DNA of 39,819 nt from assembly GCA_011390065.1 (NCBI GenBank), contig JAABTD010000013.1:1-39819 (forward strand), in the 5' to 3' direction. This document shows positions 16,974 through 25,250 of the stretch, piece by piece; the first letter of the stretch is position 1; every line of letters begins with the position of its first letter. Under the pieces are notes generated by a model, which was given only the letters and a program-made list of their open reading frames with translations, did no database searches and was not told where the DNA came from. Position numbers and translations under genes: made by a program. This DNA comes from Desulfobacteraceae bacterium (GTDB taxonomy: Bacteria > Desulfobacterota > Desulfobacteria > Desulfobacterales > JAABSP01).

Positions 16974-17842
16974 GGAAACAACACCCATGTGTATTCAAAT
17001 GGCGCTATATTGATGCAACGATTGCTGAGGATGAAGCGGTCGTTGTAAATGGCGTTGTAATTATAACCGGACATCATGGACGTAAAAACAGGCCCGCTGA
17101 AGCTGGGATCAAGGATTTTTTCGTAATACTGATAAGGGCCGCAATAAATATTCAAGGTCTTGGCATAGGTTGTGGGGGATCGAATGTAGAAAACAACCAT
17201 GCCGGGCCAATAATGGCTGTAACACGTCGGGCACGAGGAATAAGAAGACGTGTCCAGGGCCGCATAAGCATTGTCCAAAGATGTGAACTGGCCGTCTTCT
17301 TGCTCCGAGGCGGGGGCGTCCTCTCCGGAAGATGGCGGCGAAATCTTTAATTCTTCTAAAATGGCGTCATCCAAATCCGGCTTTTCATAAAAAAATCGAA
17401 CGGGTAAGGCAGCGGAAACAGCGCCAAGGGTTTCCACCCGAAATCGATAGGCTTTCTTTTCTAAAACATCCTTGGTCTCATTGATTGTAAATATATAATA
17501 ATTCAAGCCTGTTACAACCTTTTCAAGCACCACGTCGCTCCCATCCAGCAACATCACCCGATAAAGTCTCTGGCTGGCTTTGTAATTATCCGGATATGGC
17601 AACGCCTCGCTTTCCACTTCGGCATCCCGCCAGCTGACAGGAAGAAAATAGCCGGAGATCACGCTGTTTTTTTCCGGATAAGAAATTCGGATTCGATTGC
17701 CTTGATCCCCGGCATCCGCCGGATTTCCCCCGGCTCTATCCGCCGCATCGAAGGATGCGCCGCCCACTGCATAGGCGGCGCCGGCCAGGAATAGACCTGA
17801 AATGATGACAGCCCCGATCTTTAATAACGCACTCGTTCTCAT
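16970..17842 (-). CDS. Secreted protein of unknown function under a GEMM riboswitch
   Basis: The 290-residue protein has a clear signal peptide (1-25, KIGAVIISGLFLAGAAYA with AYA cleavage). About 40 residues later comes a beta-rich region (IRISYPEKNSVISGYFLPVSW, YRFRVETLG) like an Ig or fibronectin fold, then an acidic linker near 170-190. The C-terminal domain has four cysteines (SSCPTCYSHYWPG, NIYCGPYQYY, SNRCINIAPF) and many Tyr, suggesting disulfides. I do not recognise the family. It is preceded by a riboswitch and terminator, so production is probably set by cyclic dinucleotide level, as for adhesins, pili or matrix parts. AAGGGGGAAA precedes ATG 17842. Confidence 0.75.
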   Translation of the reverse strand: MRTSALLKIGAVIISGLFLAGAAYAVGGASFDAADRAGGNPADAGDQGNRIRISYPEKNSVISGYFLPVSWRDAEVESEALPYPDNYKASQRLYRVMLLDGSDVVLEKVVTGLNYYIFTINETKDVLEKKAYRFRVETLGAVSAALPVRFFYEKPDLDDAILEELKISPPSSGEDAPASEQEDGQFTSLDNAYAALDTSSYSSCPTCYSHYWPGMVVFYIRSPTTYAKTLNIYCGPYQYYEKILDPSFSGPVFTSMMSGYNYNAIYNDRFILSNRCINIAPFEYTWVLFP

Positions 17843-17900
17843 TGGATTTCCCCCTTTGGATGATATGGTTTTTCATGTTGTCAAAGGGCAGAAGGCGCTA

Positions 17901-17955
17901 CAAAAAACAACGCCTCCGGGCAAGCGAATATCTCACACTGCCCAAAGGCGCTGTT
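17901..17955 (-). terminator. Intrinsic terminator: expression platform of the GEMM riboswitch
   Basis: On the minus strand a 17-bp stem without mismatches (three G-U pairs) forms between 17955-17939 and 17922-17906. It closes a 16-base loop and runs into TTTTTT at 17907-17902. It lies between the riboswitch aptamer and ATG 17842, 59 bases before the gene. This is the arrangement of a transcription-attenuating riboswitch. Confidence 0.85.
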
Positions 17956-17963
17956 TACGCAAC

Positions 17964-18058
17964 GTTCGGCAGCCCGGCGATCATGGCTCAATTAAGAGCT
18001 GTAGACCCGTGGCTTTGCGTCACAGCCTTTCGGCAGTTTTGCCCTTCTACACCGTTAA
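17964..18058 (-). ncRNA. GEMM-I (cyclic-di-GMP-I type) riboswitch aptamer
   Basis: Read on the minus strand, the conserved GEMM blocks occur in order. AAGGGCAAA is at about 18046-18038. A hairpin with arms CTGCC and GGCTG and a GAAA tetraloop is at 18036-18023. GACGCAAAGCCACGGGTCT follows at about 18021-18003. A GCTC/GAGC hairpin is next, and GCCGGGCTGCCG at 17978-17967 is the tetraloop receptor side. The base corresponding to G20 of the Vibrio Vc2 aptamer (middle G of AGGGC, 18043) is G. From memory of that structure this favours cyclic-di-GMP over the cGAMP-selective GEMM-Ib variant. A terminator and the secreted-protein gene follow. Confidence 0.88.
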
Positions 18059-18060
18059 GT

Positions 18061-18338
18061 TTTCGAAGATTAACTATGCAATTTTCATGCTAATCAGCTT
18101 CACTGGATTCAGAAGGAGCTGAATCCGAACCCGGCGACCTGCGCTGACAGATGAGATTGCTTTCTATTTAAACCCGTTAGGCATGAATCCCAGCCAGAAA
18201 AATACGGATGCGGACATGACGGCTTTCCGCCTTCATGGGTCAAGTTAGTTCCTTTTTTTGTCAGCGCTTGAACAATTTTTGACCATCCGACAAAAATTTG
18301 TCAGCCACCAGAACGGGATTCAATATGCGATGCGGATC
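18061..18338. other. Gene-free stretch upstream of the riboswitch, with one 8-bp inverted repeat
   Basis: Together with the riboswitch this is the longest gene-free stretch of the window (17843-18338). GGATTCAG (18105-18112) and CTGAATCC (18119-18126) are perfect inverted arms around AAGGAG, about 50 bases before the aptamer, and could be a regulator site. The promoter of the riboswitch transcript must lie here, but no convincing -35/-10 pair was found. Near 18290-18305 a short palindrome (GACAAAAATTTGTC) follows the barrel gene stop, but without a clear terminator. Confidence 0.4.
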
Positions 18339-19823
18339 TCAGAAGTGAAAAATCAAGGAGGAATAGAGCAGATGCTCTGTTGCGTCCTGGGAAAAATCCG
18401 TATCCACCACCAGGGACCGGCCCACATCGTTGCCGTATCGAAACTGATAGGCGAGGTCAAAAATGACGGGGCCCTTTGCGAAACCGGCGCCGAGGCTGAA
18501 CCCATAATAATCGTCCGGGCTGCCCTGAGCCGGCGCCGGATCATAAAAAAGTCCCCAACGCAGTGGGATCACATAATCGACCGCCGGATCAATGAACAGA
18601 TATTCCATTCCCAACCGGATCTGATGAGTCGGATCGATATCGGAGTCATCAGGGGCTTTGGCCGTTACAGGCGACGTCTTATCGCCCATTTCATCTTCCA
18701 TTTCAAGGTCTTCCCAATGGGTCCGGAAAAAGTCCAGTGAAACCGTCAGGCGATCTGATGTTCGCCAGGCCAGGCCGATGCCGTAGGACATGGGCATTCG
18801 CATCTTTTCATCTGAAGCCGACCGGATGTCCGTAACCTTTTGATCGTCTTCCATAACGGTTGCCGTCCGCTCATGCTCGATATCCGCCGTAAAGGGCGAC
18901 TTGAAAACCATGCCGATGGTCAGTTCATCGGCGACTCGCCATATCGCACCGATATTGAAATTCATTCCCTGGAAAGTATAGTGATCCTTGATCGTTGTCA
19001 GAAAACGGGATTGACCGCTTATGCCGGACGACGCGCTCGTCCAGACCGTCTCCGTCTGCACATCGTTTTTCGATTCCCATTTGCTGTGGGTCAGATCGTC
19101 ATCCCACAGGTTCAATGTAACGCCCAGAGACAGATCCGGGATGATCTGGATGCTGTATGCCAGGCCCAGAGCCGACAGAGATCCGTTCACCCGGTTCCAG
19201 TAGCGGCTGGTGGTTGTCGAGGTGATGGTGTCCAAAACGATGTCTCCGAATTCGATATCCTTTGTGACGGCATCGACAGTTGAAAAATCCCAGCTCCTCG
19301 CAAAATCATATAAGCGCTGATAATTCAAAGAGATAACCATGTTCCGATTGAACAGATTGAAAGGATAGACTGCGCTGAGGTAGTTGATGTCCGATTCCGT
19401 AATGCTTTCCCCGCCGTCCGCTTCGGAATTCAGATGAAACGAATTGTCTTCGATGCGATGGACGCCGCTGTAGACGACGGAAATTTCCGGCGTTCTGAGT
19501 TGCACCAGTCCGCCGGGGTTCCAGGAGGCCGCCGTGGCATCGTCCGCAACGCCGATGAACGCCCCGCCCATGCCGATGGCCCGGGCGCCGGAACCGACCG
19601 GATTGGGCGAGGAGGCGAATTCGAAGCGACCGGATACGATGCCGGCGGGATTTCCCGGCAACTGTGAAGGGATGGCAGGGACTTGGCTGTTTCCGTCCGG
19701 TATGGGCGGCGCATCGAAATTGTCGGGGTTGAAGCCGTCGGGCAACTGAGCAACGGCAGGACTCTGGGCGACGAACCAGAGGATCAGCAGGGTGGCCAAG
19801 AACCTCTCGGGCGCAATTTGCAT
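18339..19823 (-). CDS. FadL/OmpP1-like outer-membrane beta-barrel protein
   Basis: The 494-residue protein has a signal peptide (1-25, LLILWFVAQSPAVA) and a Pro/Asn-rich linker. It then has the family start SPNPVGSGARAIGMGGAFIGVADDATAASWNPGGL, which marks the OmpP1/FadL/PorV type, here split around G residues 70-105. Long alternating beta strands follow to a final LLYSSLIFHF with terminal Phe, the usual signal for outer-membrane insertion. FadL-type barrels take up hydrophobic compounds; PorV-type ones serve secretion. It is the last gene of the CHAT/ECF cluster, 44 bases after the CHAT gene. GGAG precedes ATG 19823. Confidence 0.85.
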   Translation of the reverse strand: MQIAPERFLATLLILWFVAQSPAVAQLPDGFNPDNFDAPPIPDGNSQVPAIPSQLPGNPAGIVSGRFEFASSPNPVGSGARAIGMGGAFIGVADDATAASWNPGGLVQLRTPEISVVYSGVHRIEDNSFHLNSEADGGESITESDINYLSAVYPFNLFNRNMVISLNYQRLYDFARSWDFSTVDAVTKDIEFGDIVLDTITSTTTSRYWNRVNGSLSALGLAYSIQIIPDLSLGVTLNLWDDDLTHSKWESKNDVQTETVWTSASSGISGQSRFLTTIKDHYTFQGMNFNIGAIWRVADELTIGMVFKSPFTADIEHERTATVMEDDQKVTDIRSASDEKMRMPMSYGIGLAWRTSDRLTVSLDFFRTHWEDLEMEDEMGDKTSPVTAKAPDDSDIDPTHQIRLGMEYLFIDPAVDYVIPLRWGLFYDPAPAQGSPDDYYGFSLGAGFAKGPVIFDLAYQFRYGNDVGRSLVVDTDFSQDATEHLLYSSLIFHF

Positions 19824-19867
19824 TCACATCTCCGGCGGTGGTGGTGTCGTTAAGGATCAAGCCAGCT

Positions 19868-21736
19868 TCACGGGGAACCCCCTTTGCTCATCTCATCCGT
19901 CTCATATTTCTGCAATTTTGGCAAAAGGTTTTTGGTCAGGGCCTGTCGCTGCTCCAGGACCGGTCTGCCGTTGTCCAGCTCTTCAAATACCGTTTCCAGT
20001 ATGCGTCGGGTATCCCGTTCCACGAGGCGCATCAGCACCAGGCTCTGTTCGCCGGTATCGTGGGCCTCCAGAAGCAGGATCAGATCCGGCATCAGCAAAC
20101 CGGGGCGAACCCGCTGCTCCGGCGGGGTCATCCGAATCTTTCTCACCAGTTCCGACAAGACGATGTCGAAGGAATCCTGCTCCAGCAGCTTGAACGGACT
20201 CCGGGAGGCGATAATCCGTTCCTGGATAGCGTAAAGGATCATCTTTTCCCTCCCGCCTTTGACCGTCAGGGAATCGAAAACAGCGGCCAGCGTGGGGGAG
20301 GACATCTCCGTCTTTGCGGCAACGGGCGGAAGGTCGTCCGTCAATTCAGACAGGACATCGAAAAGCTGATGGGTCCGTTCCTGTTGCTTTTCAGCCCGAG
20401 CGATCAACAACTTTTGGATCTCCAGTCGGTCGGCGGTTTCCGCACGCACGGACCGGGAGTTCATCCAGTGGTCGATGCGCAACCCGCCCACAACGGCCAA
20501 GCCCAGCGTCGCCAGAATTGCAATGGCCATCAACCCCGTCTTGATCGACTCCCACTTGGTCGGGTTGAACGAATAGTTAAAAAGCGCCCCCCGGGTCAAT
20601 GCCGTCTGACGTTTTGCAGCAGCAATGCTTTCCCCCCTGGGACTATTTTCCGGTTTCCCCTGGCGGAAATAGCCGATGGTCGGATCGCCGTACAAAAGAT
20701 AACTGACCCAGCAGAGGTTGGGCCCGTATTTTTCCGTCAGATTGGCCCGGGCCATCCTGACCGCCTCGCCGGCGGTGCGCCCGGCCCGCAGCAGCTCGTA
20801 GAATTCATGGGCGAAATAACTGCTCGGCTCGTCCATGATCTCCCAGGAGGTTCCCACGTAATGCCGCACACCGGAGCGCAAAAAAGCATTGCCGAGACCG
20901 AAGGAGCTGTTTTTCTCGGTTCCGGTCAACTCCCAGGCTTCTGTTCGGGCCGACTGACAAGCGTTGGAGAAGATCAATGCGGGCATCGACGCGCCGCCCG
21001 CCATGCGGTCGATGTCGGCTGCAGCGAAATGTTTTCGGGCCAGTCGCCATCCGCTGCTGGAAGGGTTGTCGGCATCGTAATCCACATGCCCGGCAAAATG
21101 GACAAAATCGTATTCCTTGAGCCGTTCCTTTATCCCCTCCAGGGTCACATCGCCATCCAGGACAGGATCGATAATCGTGTCCGACCCGTTCATCCGGGCC
21201 ATATCCTGGAAAACCTTCAGGCCCTCTGCTTCGGCGATGTCCAGGTCACCTCTGGGATTGGCGATGATCCACATTTTCAGCGGCCGGGACAAATCTCTCG
21301 GGCCGGCTCTGGCGACCTCCTGGCGTGTTTTGACCAGCCGCCCCATGCTGAATCGCTCGCAGAGGAAGTCCTGCTCGAGACAGATCAGTTCCCACGGAAT
21401 GTGGACCAGATGATCATCCAGCCGCAGTATGAGATAACCAGCGGTGGTGTTCCGCAGCGCTTCCTTGATGGTTCGGGTCAGCAGTTCGTCGCCGAGCATC
21501 CGGCCGACGGCTTTCAGTTTTTCCACTGCATCGGGTCCGCCGCCGCCGTTGCGGCTGGTCTGGTTCAAGGCCTCCATCATTTCCCGGCATCGCGTCTGGA
21601 TACGATCAATGGGGACCGGGAGATCCTCATAACGCCAGATCACGTCTCCAGGTTCATAAAGCCCGATTTTCAAATGATGTTTCTCCCGGGCCACTTCCAG
21701 AAAAACGGCATCATTTTTCATGGAAACCTTCTTCAT
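19868..21736 (-). CDS. Transmembrane CHAT-domain (caspase-like) protein with periplasmic C-terminal domain
   Basis: The 622-residue protein has a CHAT protease domain in its first 370 residues. The His motif is VHFAGHVDYD (H217), the Cys motif is LIFSNACQSART (C260), and VGTSWEIMDEPSSYFAHEFYE follows, so both catalytic residues are present. One membrane helix at about 399-420 (LMAIAILATLGLAVVGGL) implies a cytoplasmic protease and an external domain of about 200 residues. That domain (SPTLAAVFDSLTVKGGREKM, PFKLLEQDSFD, LVLMRLVERDTRRILETVFE) reads like a CsgG/LpoB-type fold. ATG 21736 lies inside the preceding zinc-finger gene; ATG 21721 is an alternative start. A role in cleaving the anti-sigma-like protein encoded next to it is inference. 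Confidence 0.85.
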   Translation of the reverse strand: MKKVSMKNDAVFLEVAREKHHLKIGLYEPGDVIWRYEDLPVPIDRIQTRCREMMEALNQTSRNGGGGPDAVEKLKAVGRMLGDELLTRTIKEALRNTTAGYLILRLDDHLVHIPWELICLEQDFLCERFSMGRLVKTRQEVARAGPRDLSRPLKMWIIANPRGDLDIAEAEGLKVFQDMARMNGSDTIIDPVLDGDVTLEGIKERLKEYDFVHFAGHVDYDADNPSSSGWRLARKHFAAADIDRMAGGASMPALIFSNACQSARTEAWELTGTEKNSSFGLGNAFLRSGVRHYVGTSWEIMDEPSSYFAHEFYELLRAGRTAGEAVRMARANLTEKYGPNLCWVSYLLYGDPTIGYFRQGKPENSPRGESIAAAKRQTALTRGALFNYSFNPTKWESIKTGLMAIAILATLGLAVVGGLRIDHWMNSRSVRAETADRLEIQKLLIARAEKQQERTHQLFDVLSELTDDLPPVAAKTEMSSPTLAAVFDSLTVKGGREKMILYAIQERIIASRSPFKLLEQDSFDIVLSELVRKIRMTPPEQRVRPGLLMPDLILLLEAHDTGEQSLVLMRLVERDTRRILETVFEELDNGRPVLEQRQALTKNLLPKLQKYETDEMSKGGSP

Positions 21737-22340
21737 CTATATGGAACCGGTACGTCCCTTTTTCATCGGCGTTCTGTTCAACGACGAGATGATATGTCCC
21801 GAACCCCAGGTTGTCGAAGACTTCATAGTCCCGGGTCGCATACCGGGCCTGGAGGCCGCCCCCTTCCCTTGCCAGGGTCAGGCAGACGTTCTGGGCGTTT
21901 TTCCGTCCTGCCGTCACCTTCACAGCCATGAAAGCGGCATCCAACCGGGATTTCTGGACATACATCTCCGTCTGCAGCCGCCCCATCCGCCGCGTCACCA
22001 GCACTGCGGCCCGGGCGGGTTCAGCGGAAACCGACGACCGGACGGCCGAGGCTGCGAGCCCCATGAACCAAACCGGGGGCGTCAACTCCGAAACCCACCC
22101 GTGAAACGAATCGATCTTCTTCTTCACGCTTTCGATGACGACAGTCACCACATCCCCGGCGGCGGGAATTTCATATGCGGCCATATCCATCTCGCTCAAC
22201 ACCATCTTTGAAACTGCCAGCGTTTCCATGCAGCGATCGCACGCCGCCAGATGATCGGCCGCCTCAGACCGCTCGATTTCGGTCAACTGGTCGTCGACAT
22301 ATCCGGCAATCGCAGCCGCATCCAAACAGGGTGAATTCAT
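21711..22340 (-). CDS. Zinc-finger anti-sigma-factor-like protein
   Basis: The 209-residue protein begins with an anti-sigma zinc-binding (ZAS) segment. MNSPCLDAAAIAGYVDDQL is followed by EAADHLAACDRCMETL, giving H-x3-C-x2-C, as in anti-sigma factors of ECF sigmas. No clear membrane helix is seen, although 115-130 is mildly hydrophobic. The C-terminal 90 residues are beta-rich (AFMAVKVTAGRKNAQNVCLTL, GFGTYHLVVEQ) and unrecognised. ATG 22340 was chosen for AAGGAG 9 bases upstream. The 3' end overlaps the start of the CHAT gene by up to 26 bases. The sigma factor two genes upstream is its probable partner. Confidence 0.75.
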   Translation of the reverse strand: MNSPCLDAAAIAGYVDDQLTEIERSEAADHLAACDRCMETLAVSKMVLSEMDMAAYEIPAAGDVVTVVIESVKKKIDSFHGWVSELTPPVWFMGLAASAVRSSVSAEPARAAVLVTRRMGRLQTEMYVQKSRLDAAFMAVKVTAGRKNAQNVCLTLAREGGGLQARYATRDYEVFDNLGFGTYHLVVEQNADEKGTYRFHIDEEGFHEK

Positions 22341-22359
22341 GCTAGGCGCTCCTTTCGAC

Positions 22360-22578
22360 CTAAGACGTAAACGATTTAAATTCGCAGAGGTTTTTCTCAA
22401 TTCTGGACAATTTTGCGTCTACGGCTTCGGGGGCGCTGCCGGTCACCAGAGCGATCTCCTCAGCGGACAGTCCGAAGGCGCGCATTCGGATGAGAATGCG
22501 ATCCATCTCGGGAATGACCTGAAGCACCGGGTCGTCCAAAAGCCCGTCTTTGACAATGGAAAAATCGACATCATTCAT
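22360..22578 (-). CDS. Free-standing sigma-region-4-like small protein
   Basis: The 72-residue protein aligns without gaps to the last 50-60 residues of the ECF sigma factor encoded just upstream. VLQVIPEMDRILIRMRAFGL matches ALQVVSQTDRIILRLHRFGM, and KLSRIEKNLCEF matches RISRIKKTLSDF. I count about 20 identities over 50 positions. It therefore contains only the helix-turn-helix region 4, which reads the -35 element and is a common contact of anti-sigma factors. GAGGAGGG before ATG 22578 is a strong ribosome site. It might act as a decoy for the anti-sigma protein or a competitor at promoters; this is inference. Confidence 0.75.
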   Translation of the reverse strand: MNDVDFSIVKDGLLDDPVLQVIPEMDRILIRMRAFGLSAEEIALVTGSAPEAVDAKLSRIEKNLCEFKSFTS

Positions 22579-22658
22579 ATGTTGCCCTCCTCTGTATCTA
22601 CTATACACAAAGGAATTCGGTTTCTATCAAAAAAAAATCGGATCGAAGCGGAGGGGAA

Positions 22659-23228
22659 TTACCGATAATCGATAAAGTCGCTCAAGGTTTTCTTTATTCG
22701 GCTGATTCGGTTGTGGATGGCGGCTTCCGTGCTGTCGACGATGACCGCGATATCTTTCGCCGGCATACCGAAGCGGTGAAGCCGCAAGATGATGCGGTCG
22801 GTCTGGGAGACAACCTGCAGGGCGGTGTTGAGGGCGACCTTGCCGAGAACGTCGGATTCCAGATTAGCCGGATCTTTCTGGAACTCATCCAGATCCATCC
22901 GGCCCTTCTGTCCCATGAAGCTGTCGAATCCGCGTTTTCTCAAAAAATTGAGGGTGGCGTGGGTGGCGATCACCACGATCCAACGGGCCAGACTGTGGCC
23001 CTCCCCTTCTTTATAGAGGCGCAACCGGCGACGATTGTCGTCAAGGAGCTGCAAAAACACCTCCTGGCAGACCTCCTCCAGATGATCTTGAACAAGGGGT
23101 GCGCCCTTGAGGCGGAACGTTCGTCGAACTGTAGCGCAGACCAGCTTCCAATAGGCTTCCACAAGCTTGTCGCATCGGTTTTTTTTGATGCACTGGTTGA
23201 GGATCTTCCGCTCTTCGGATCGGGTCAT
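22659..23228 (-). CDS. ECF-type RNA polymerase sigma factor
   Basis: The 189-residue protein has sigma-70 region 2 (about 25-100: LVCATVRRTFRLKG, LEEVCQEVFLQLLDDNRRRL, SLARWIVVIATHATLNFLRK). Region 4 covers about 130-185 (TDRIILRLHRFGMPAKDIAV, AIHNRISRIKKTLSDF). There is no region 1 or 3, as in ECF sigmas. Its ATG overlaps the stop of the lipoprotein gene (ATGA at 23228-23225), so its translation is likely coupled to that gene. The downstream order sigma, sigma-4-like, zinc-finger protein, CHAT protease points to a regulated signalling cassette. Confidence 0.9.
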   Translation of the reverse strand: MTRSEERKILNQCIKKNRCDKLVEAYWKLVCATVRRTFRLKGAPLVQDHLEEVCQEVFLQLLDDNRRRLRLYKEGEGHSLARWIVVIATHATLNFLRKRGFDSFMGQKGRMDLDEFQKDPANLESDVLGKVALNTALQVVSQTDRIILRLHRFGMPAKDIAVIVDSTEAAIHNRISRIKKTLSDFIDYR

Positions 23229-25225
23229 CGGGCGACAACCCTGTCCGTCGGTCGAACAGCAGCGGCTGTCCCGGCATTCATAACGGCGGTGAAAACATTC
23301 CCCGTTGCGCCGCCCGTCACCATCGCATCTCCAATAATCCGGGCGTCTCTGCCCATGGCCTGATCTCCGGTCTCAGTGAATCGATAGACAATGAGCGGCC
23401 AATCCGGCGGCAACGTTTTCTTTCCGGTTCCCTGATCCGAAAGGGCGATGTGGACGCGATTCTCCGAAACATCCACGATTTCGGCGGCAAGGAGGGGAAA
23501 ATTTCGCAGAAATTTTTCCGACAAGCGTCGGCCCATGGCCGCCAGATCCTCCCTGCCCGGAGAGGGGGCGTAAACATCTCCCACCGCCAGGGTCTCACGG
23601 GTCTCGATGTTGACCATCCTGGCGGCCGCCTCGATCCCGGTCCGGGTCTCATGGACGACGCCCAGCAATACCGCATGGGGGGAAGCCCCGTGAGCGGTCG
23701 CATCGGTTGTCAGGCCCTGCCGGTCCAGCAGGCGTTGGAGGTCTTCCGAAACAGCGACGCGAAACCGCCGAGGTGCGAGGAGGCCGGCCAGCATATCGTG
23801 CTGGAACCGAATCCCTTTCGGATTATCTTCTGAAAATTCAAACGGATGAATGGAAATCCCGTACCGGTGCCGCAGCTGAAAAGCCTCGGGGATCTTGCGA
23901 ATGATGCGGACCTTCTTTTCAACGTTTCGACCCTCAGCGTCCGCTGCCGTGATCGTCACCGGGTTTTCTCCCGGTTCCAGGCGCAAAAACGCATTAAACG
24001 AGATCAGCCGTCCCTGGTGAAAGGGAACTGCCCGGCCGTTGACGCTCAGATGGCCGAGGTCCGCTTCGCTCCGCACTTCGACGTCCAGCCGGAGGGTCTC
24101 GGAGAAGATGATCTGCGGATCGGAAACCCCCTTTATGTCGATCCTCAAAGGCGTCTTTCCGATGCGGGCAATTCGAGACAGATCGACGGGCTCCCTGCCG
24201 TCGGTCATGACCCTGTTTTCCCCTCTCCACGCCAACCACCCGGCGGCAGACTCGCCGGATAATCCGCCTTTCTCCACACGGAACCGGGTTTCATTGCCGA
24301 GGCGGTCCTCCGTGGTCAGAAGGGCCGTCATGGAATCAAGATCCGATGTGAAAAAAGCCGGCGTCCCGCTGGAGAACGGCGCCGCTTGCCCGTTGATTTG
24401 GAGCGACGCAACCCCGGCGGGGTCCAGCAGGCTGCCGGAAATCGTCTTTCCGGGGACAAACCGGTCGATGGCGATCATGGGCCCGGTTCGGTCTACCTGC
24501 AATTGTAATCGTTGCCGGGTCTCGCCCCCCATCAGGTTCCGGACGCGCACCCTGATCTCGCAGCGTCCTTCCGCCAGATACAGGTCCTCGGAAAAGGCAA
24601 CCTCCGGTTCAGAAGCCTCCATAAAAACCTGCATGTCATCAATAAAGATATCGGAGATGAATTGTCTTTCGTCCACGGCCACCCCGGCGATGCGGATTGG
24701 ATCATCCCGGGTCCATACGACCTTCGCCGGATCAGACGTCGGAAGGGTCAGCGTCAGGCGGGGTTTTCCGGGAGCTTGGCCGGTCTGCCGGAGCAACCGG
24801 GTGCGCGTTTCGTCCAGGTAAAACCGCGCTTTTTCCGATGGGTATTGGGCCAGAGACCATTCCAGCTCGGCTTTTGCCGCCGGGTAATCGCCTTCCAGGT
24901 AATGGATCAGCCCTTTTTCCCGGTGGGGAAAATAATCGACGAAGTGCATTCCAACGGTCCGGGCCCGACGCTGATCCGTCCCCCGGAGCCGGATGGCCTC
25001 CTCAAGGTCCGCCAGCGCGGCCTGGCAACAGCCGCCTTCCATGCAGGAGAGCGCCCGCTCGTAATAATCGTACCACCGACCGGTGAAGTTTCCCCTTGCC
25101 TGGCAGTAAGGGACGCCGTCCCTGACGCAAACCCGTTGCGGGACGGCTCATCCCCAGACCAAAAGCAGGCTGAAAATGGTCAGCAGAAAAAAAATCCCGC
25201 CTTTTCGGCGCAAAGGGTCAGACAT
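23225..25225 (-). CDS. Lipoprotein with Ig-like and CsgG-like regions; UGA at the lipobox Cys (possible selenocysteine)
   Basis: From ATG 25225 (AAGGA 8 bases upstream) the frame encodes MSDPLRRKGGIFFLLTIF, then SLLLVWG, then TGA at 25148-25150, then 640 more codons to 23225. The TGA falls exactly where a lipobox (L-V-W-G-C) needs its cysteine. After it come VCVRDGVPYC, TPR-like helices (RALSCMEGGCCQAALADLEE, GLIHYLEGDYPAAKAELEWS), two Ig-like regions (VDRTGPMIAIDRF; LRLEPGENPVTITAADA) and a C-terminal CsgG/FlgO-like domain (GISIHPFEFSEDN to the end). A SECIS-like hairpin follows the TGA. Either Sec is inserted or the gene carries a nonsense change. A shorter product from ATG 25042 would lack the signal. 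The ECF sigma gene overlaps its stop. Confidence 0.75.
25115..25150 (-). promoter_or_regulatory. In-frame UGA plus candidate bacterial SECIS hairpin in the lipoprotein gene
   Basis: On the minus strand TGA (25150-25148) is followed at once by GCCGTCCC (25147-25140), pairing perfectly with GGGACGGC (25122-25115). Inside it GCAA (25139-25136) pairs with TTGC (25130-25127) around loop CGGGT, with GTCA unpaired on one side. The apical loop starts 12 bases after the UGA and has G at position two, close to the described bacterial SECIS rules. A competing smaller hairpin (GGGAC-GGC-GTCCC) is possible. Confidence 0.5.
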
Positions 25226-25250
25226 TGGCAACATCCTTATACCAGGCGGA

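Noticed and set aside
19838-21931. A 697-codon open frame on the plus strand across the CHAT gene
   Set aside because: It is antisense to a protein with intact CHAT motifs, has Pro/Arg/Gln-rich composition and no recognisable domain; long antisense frames are common at this GC content.
25110-25122. Small hairpin GGGAC-GGC-GTCCC on the minus strand as the SECIS element
   Set aside because: It lies further from the UGA and overlaps the arm of the larger, perfectly paired hairpin; kept only as a competing structure.
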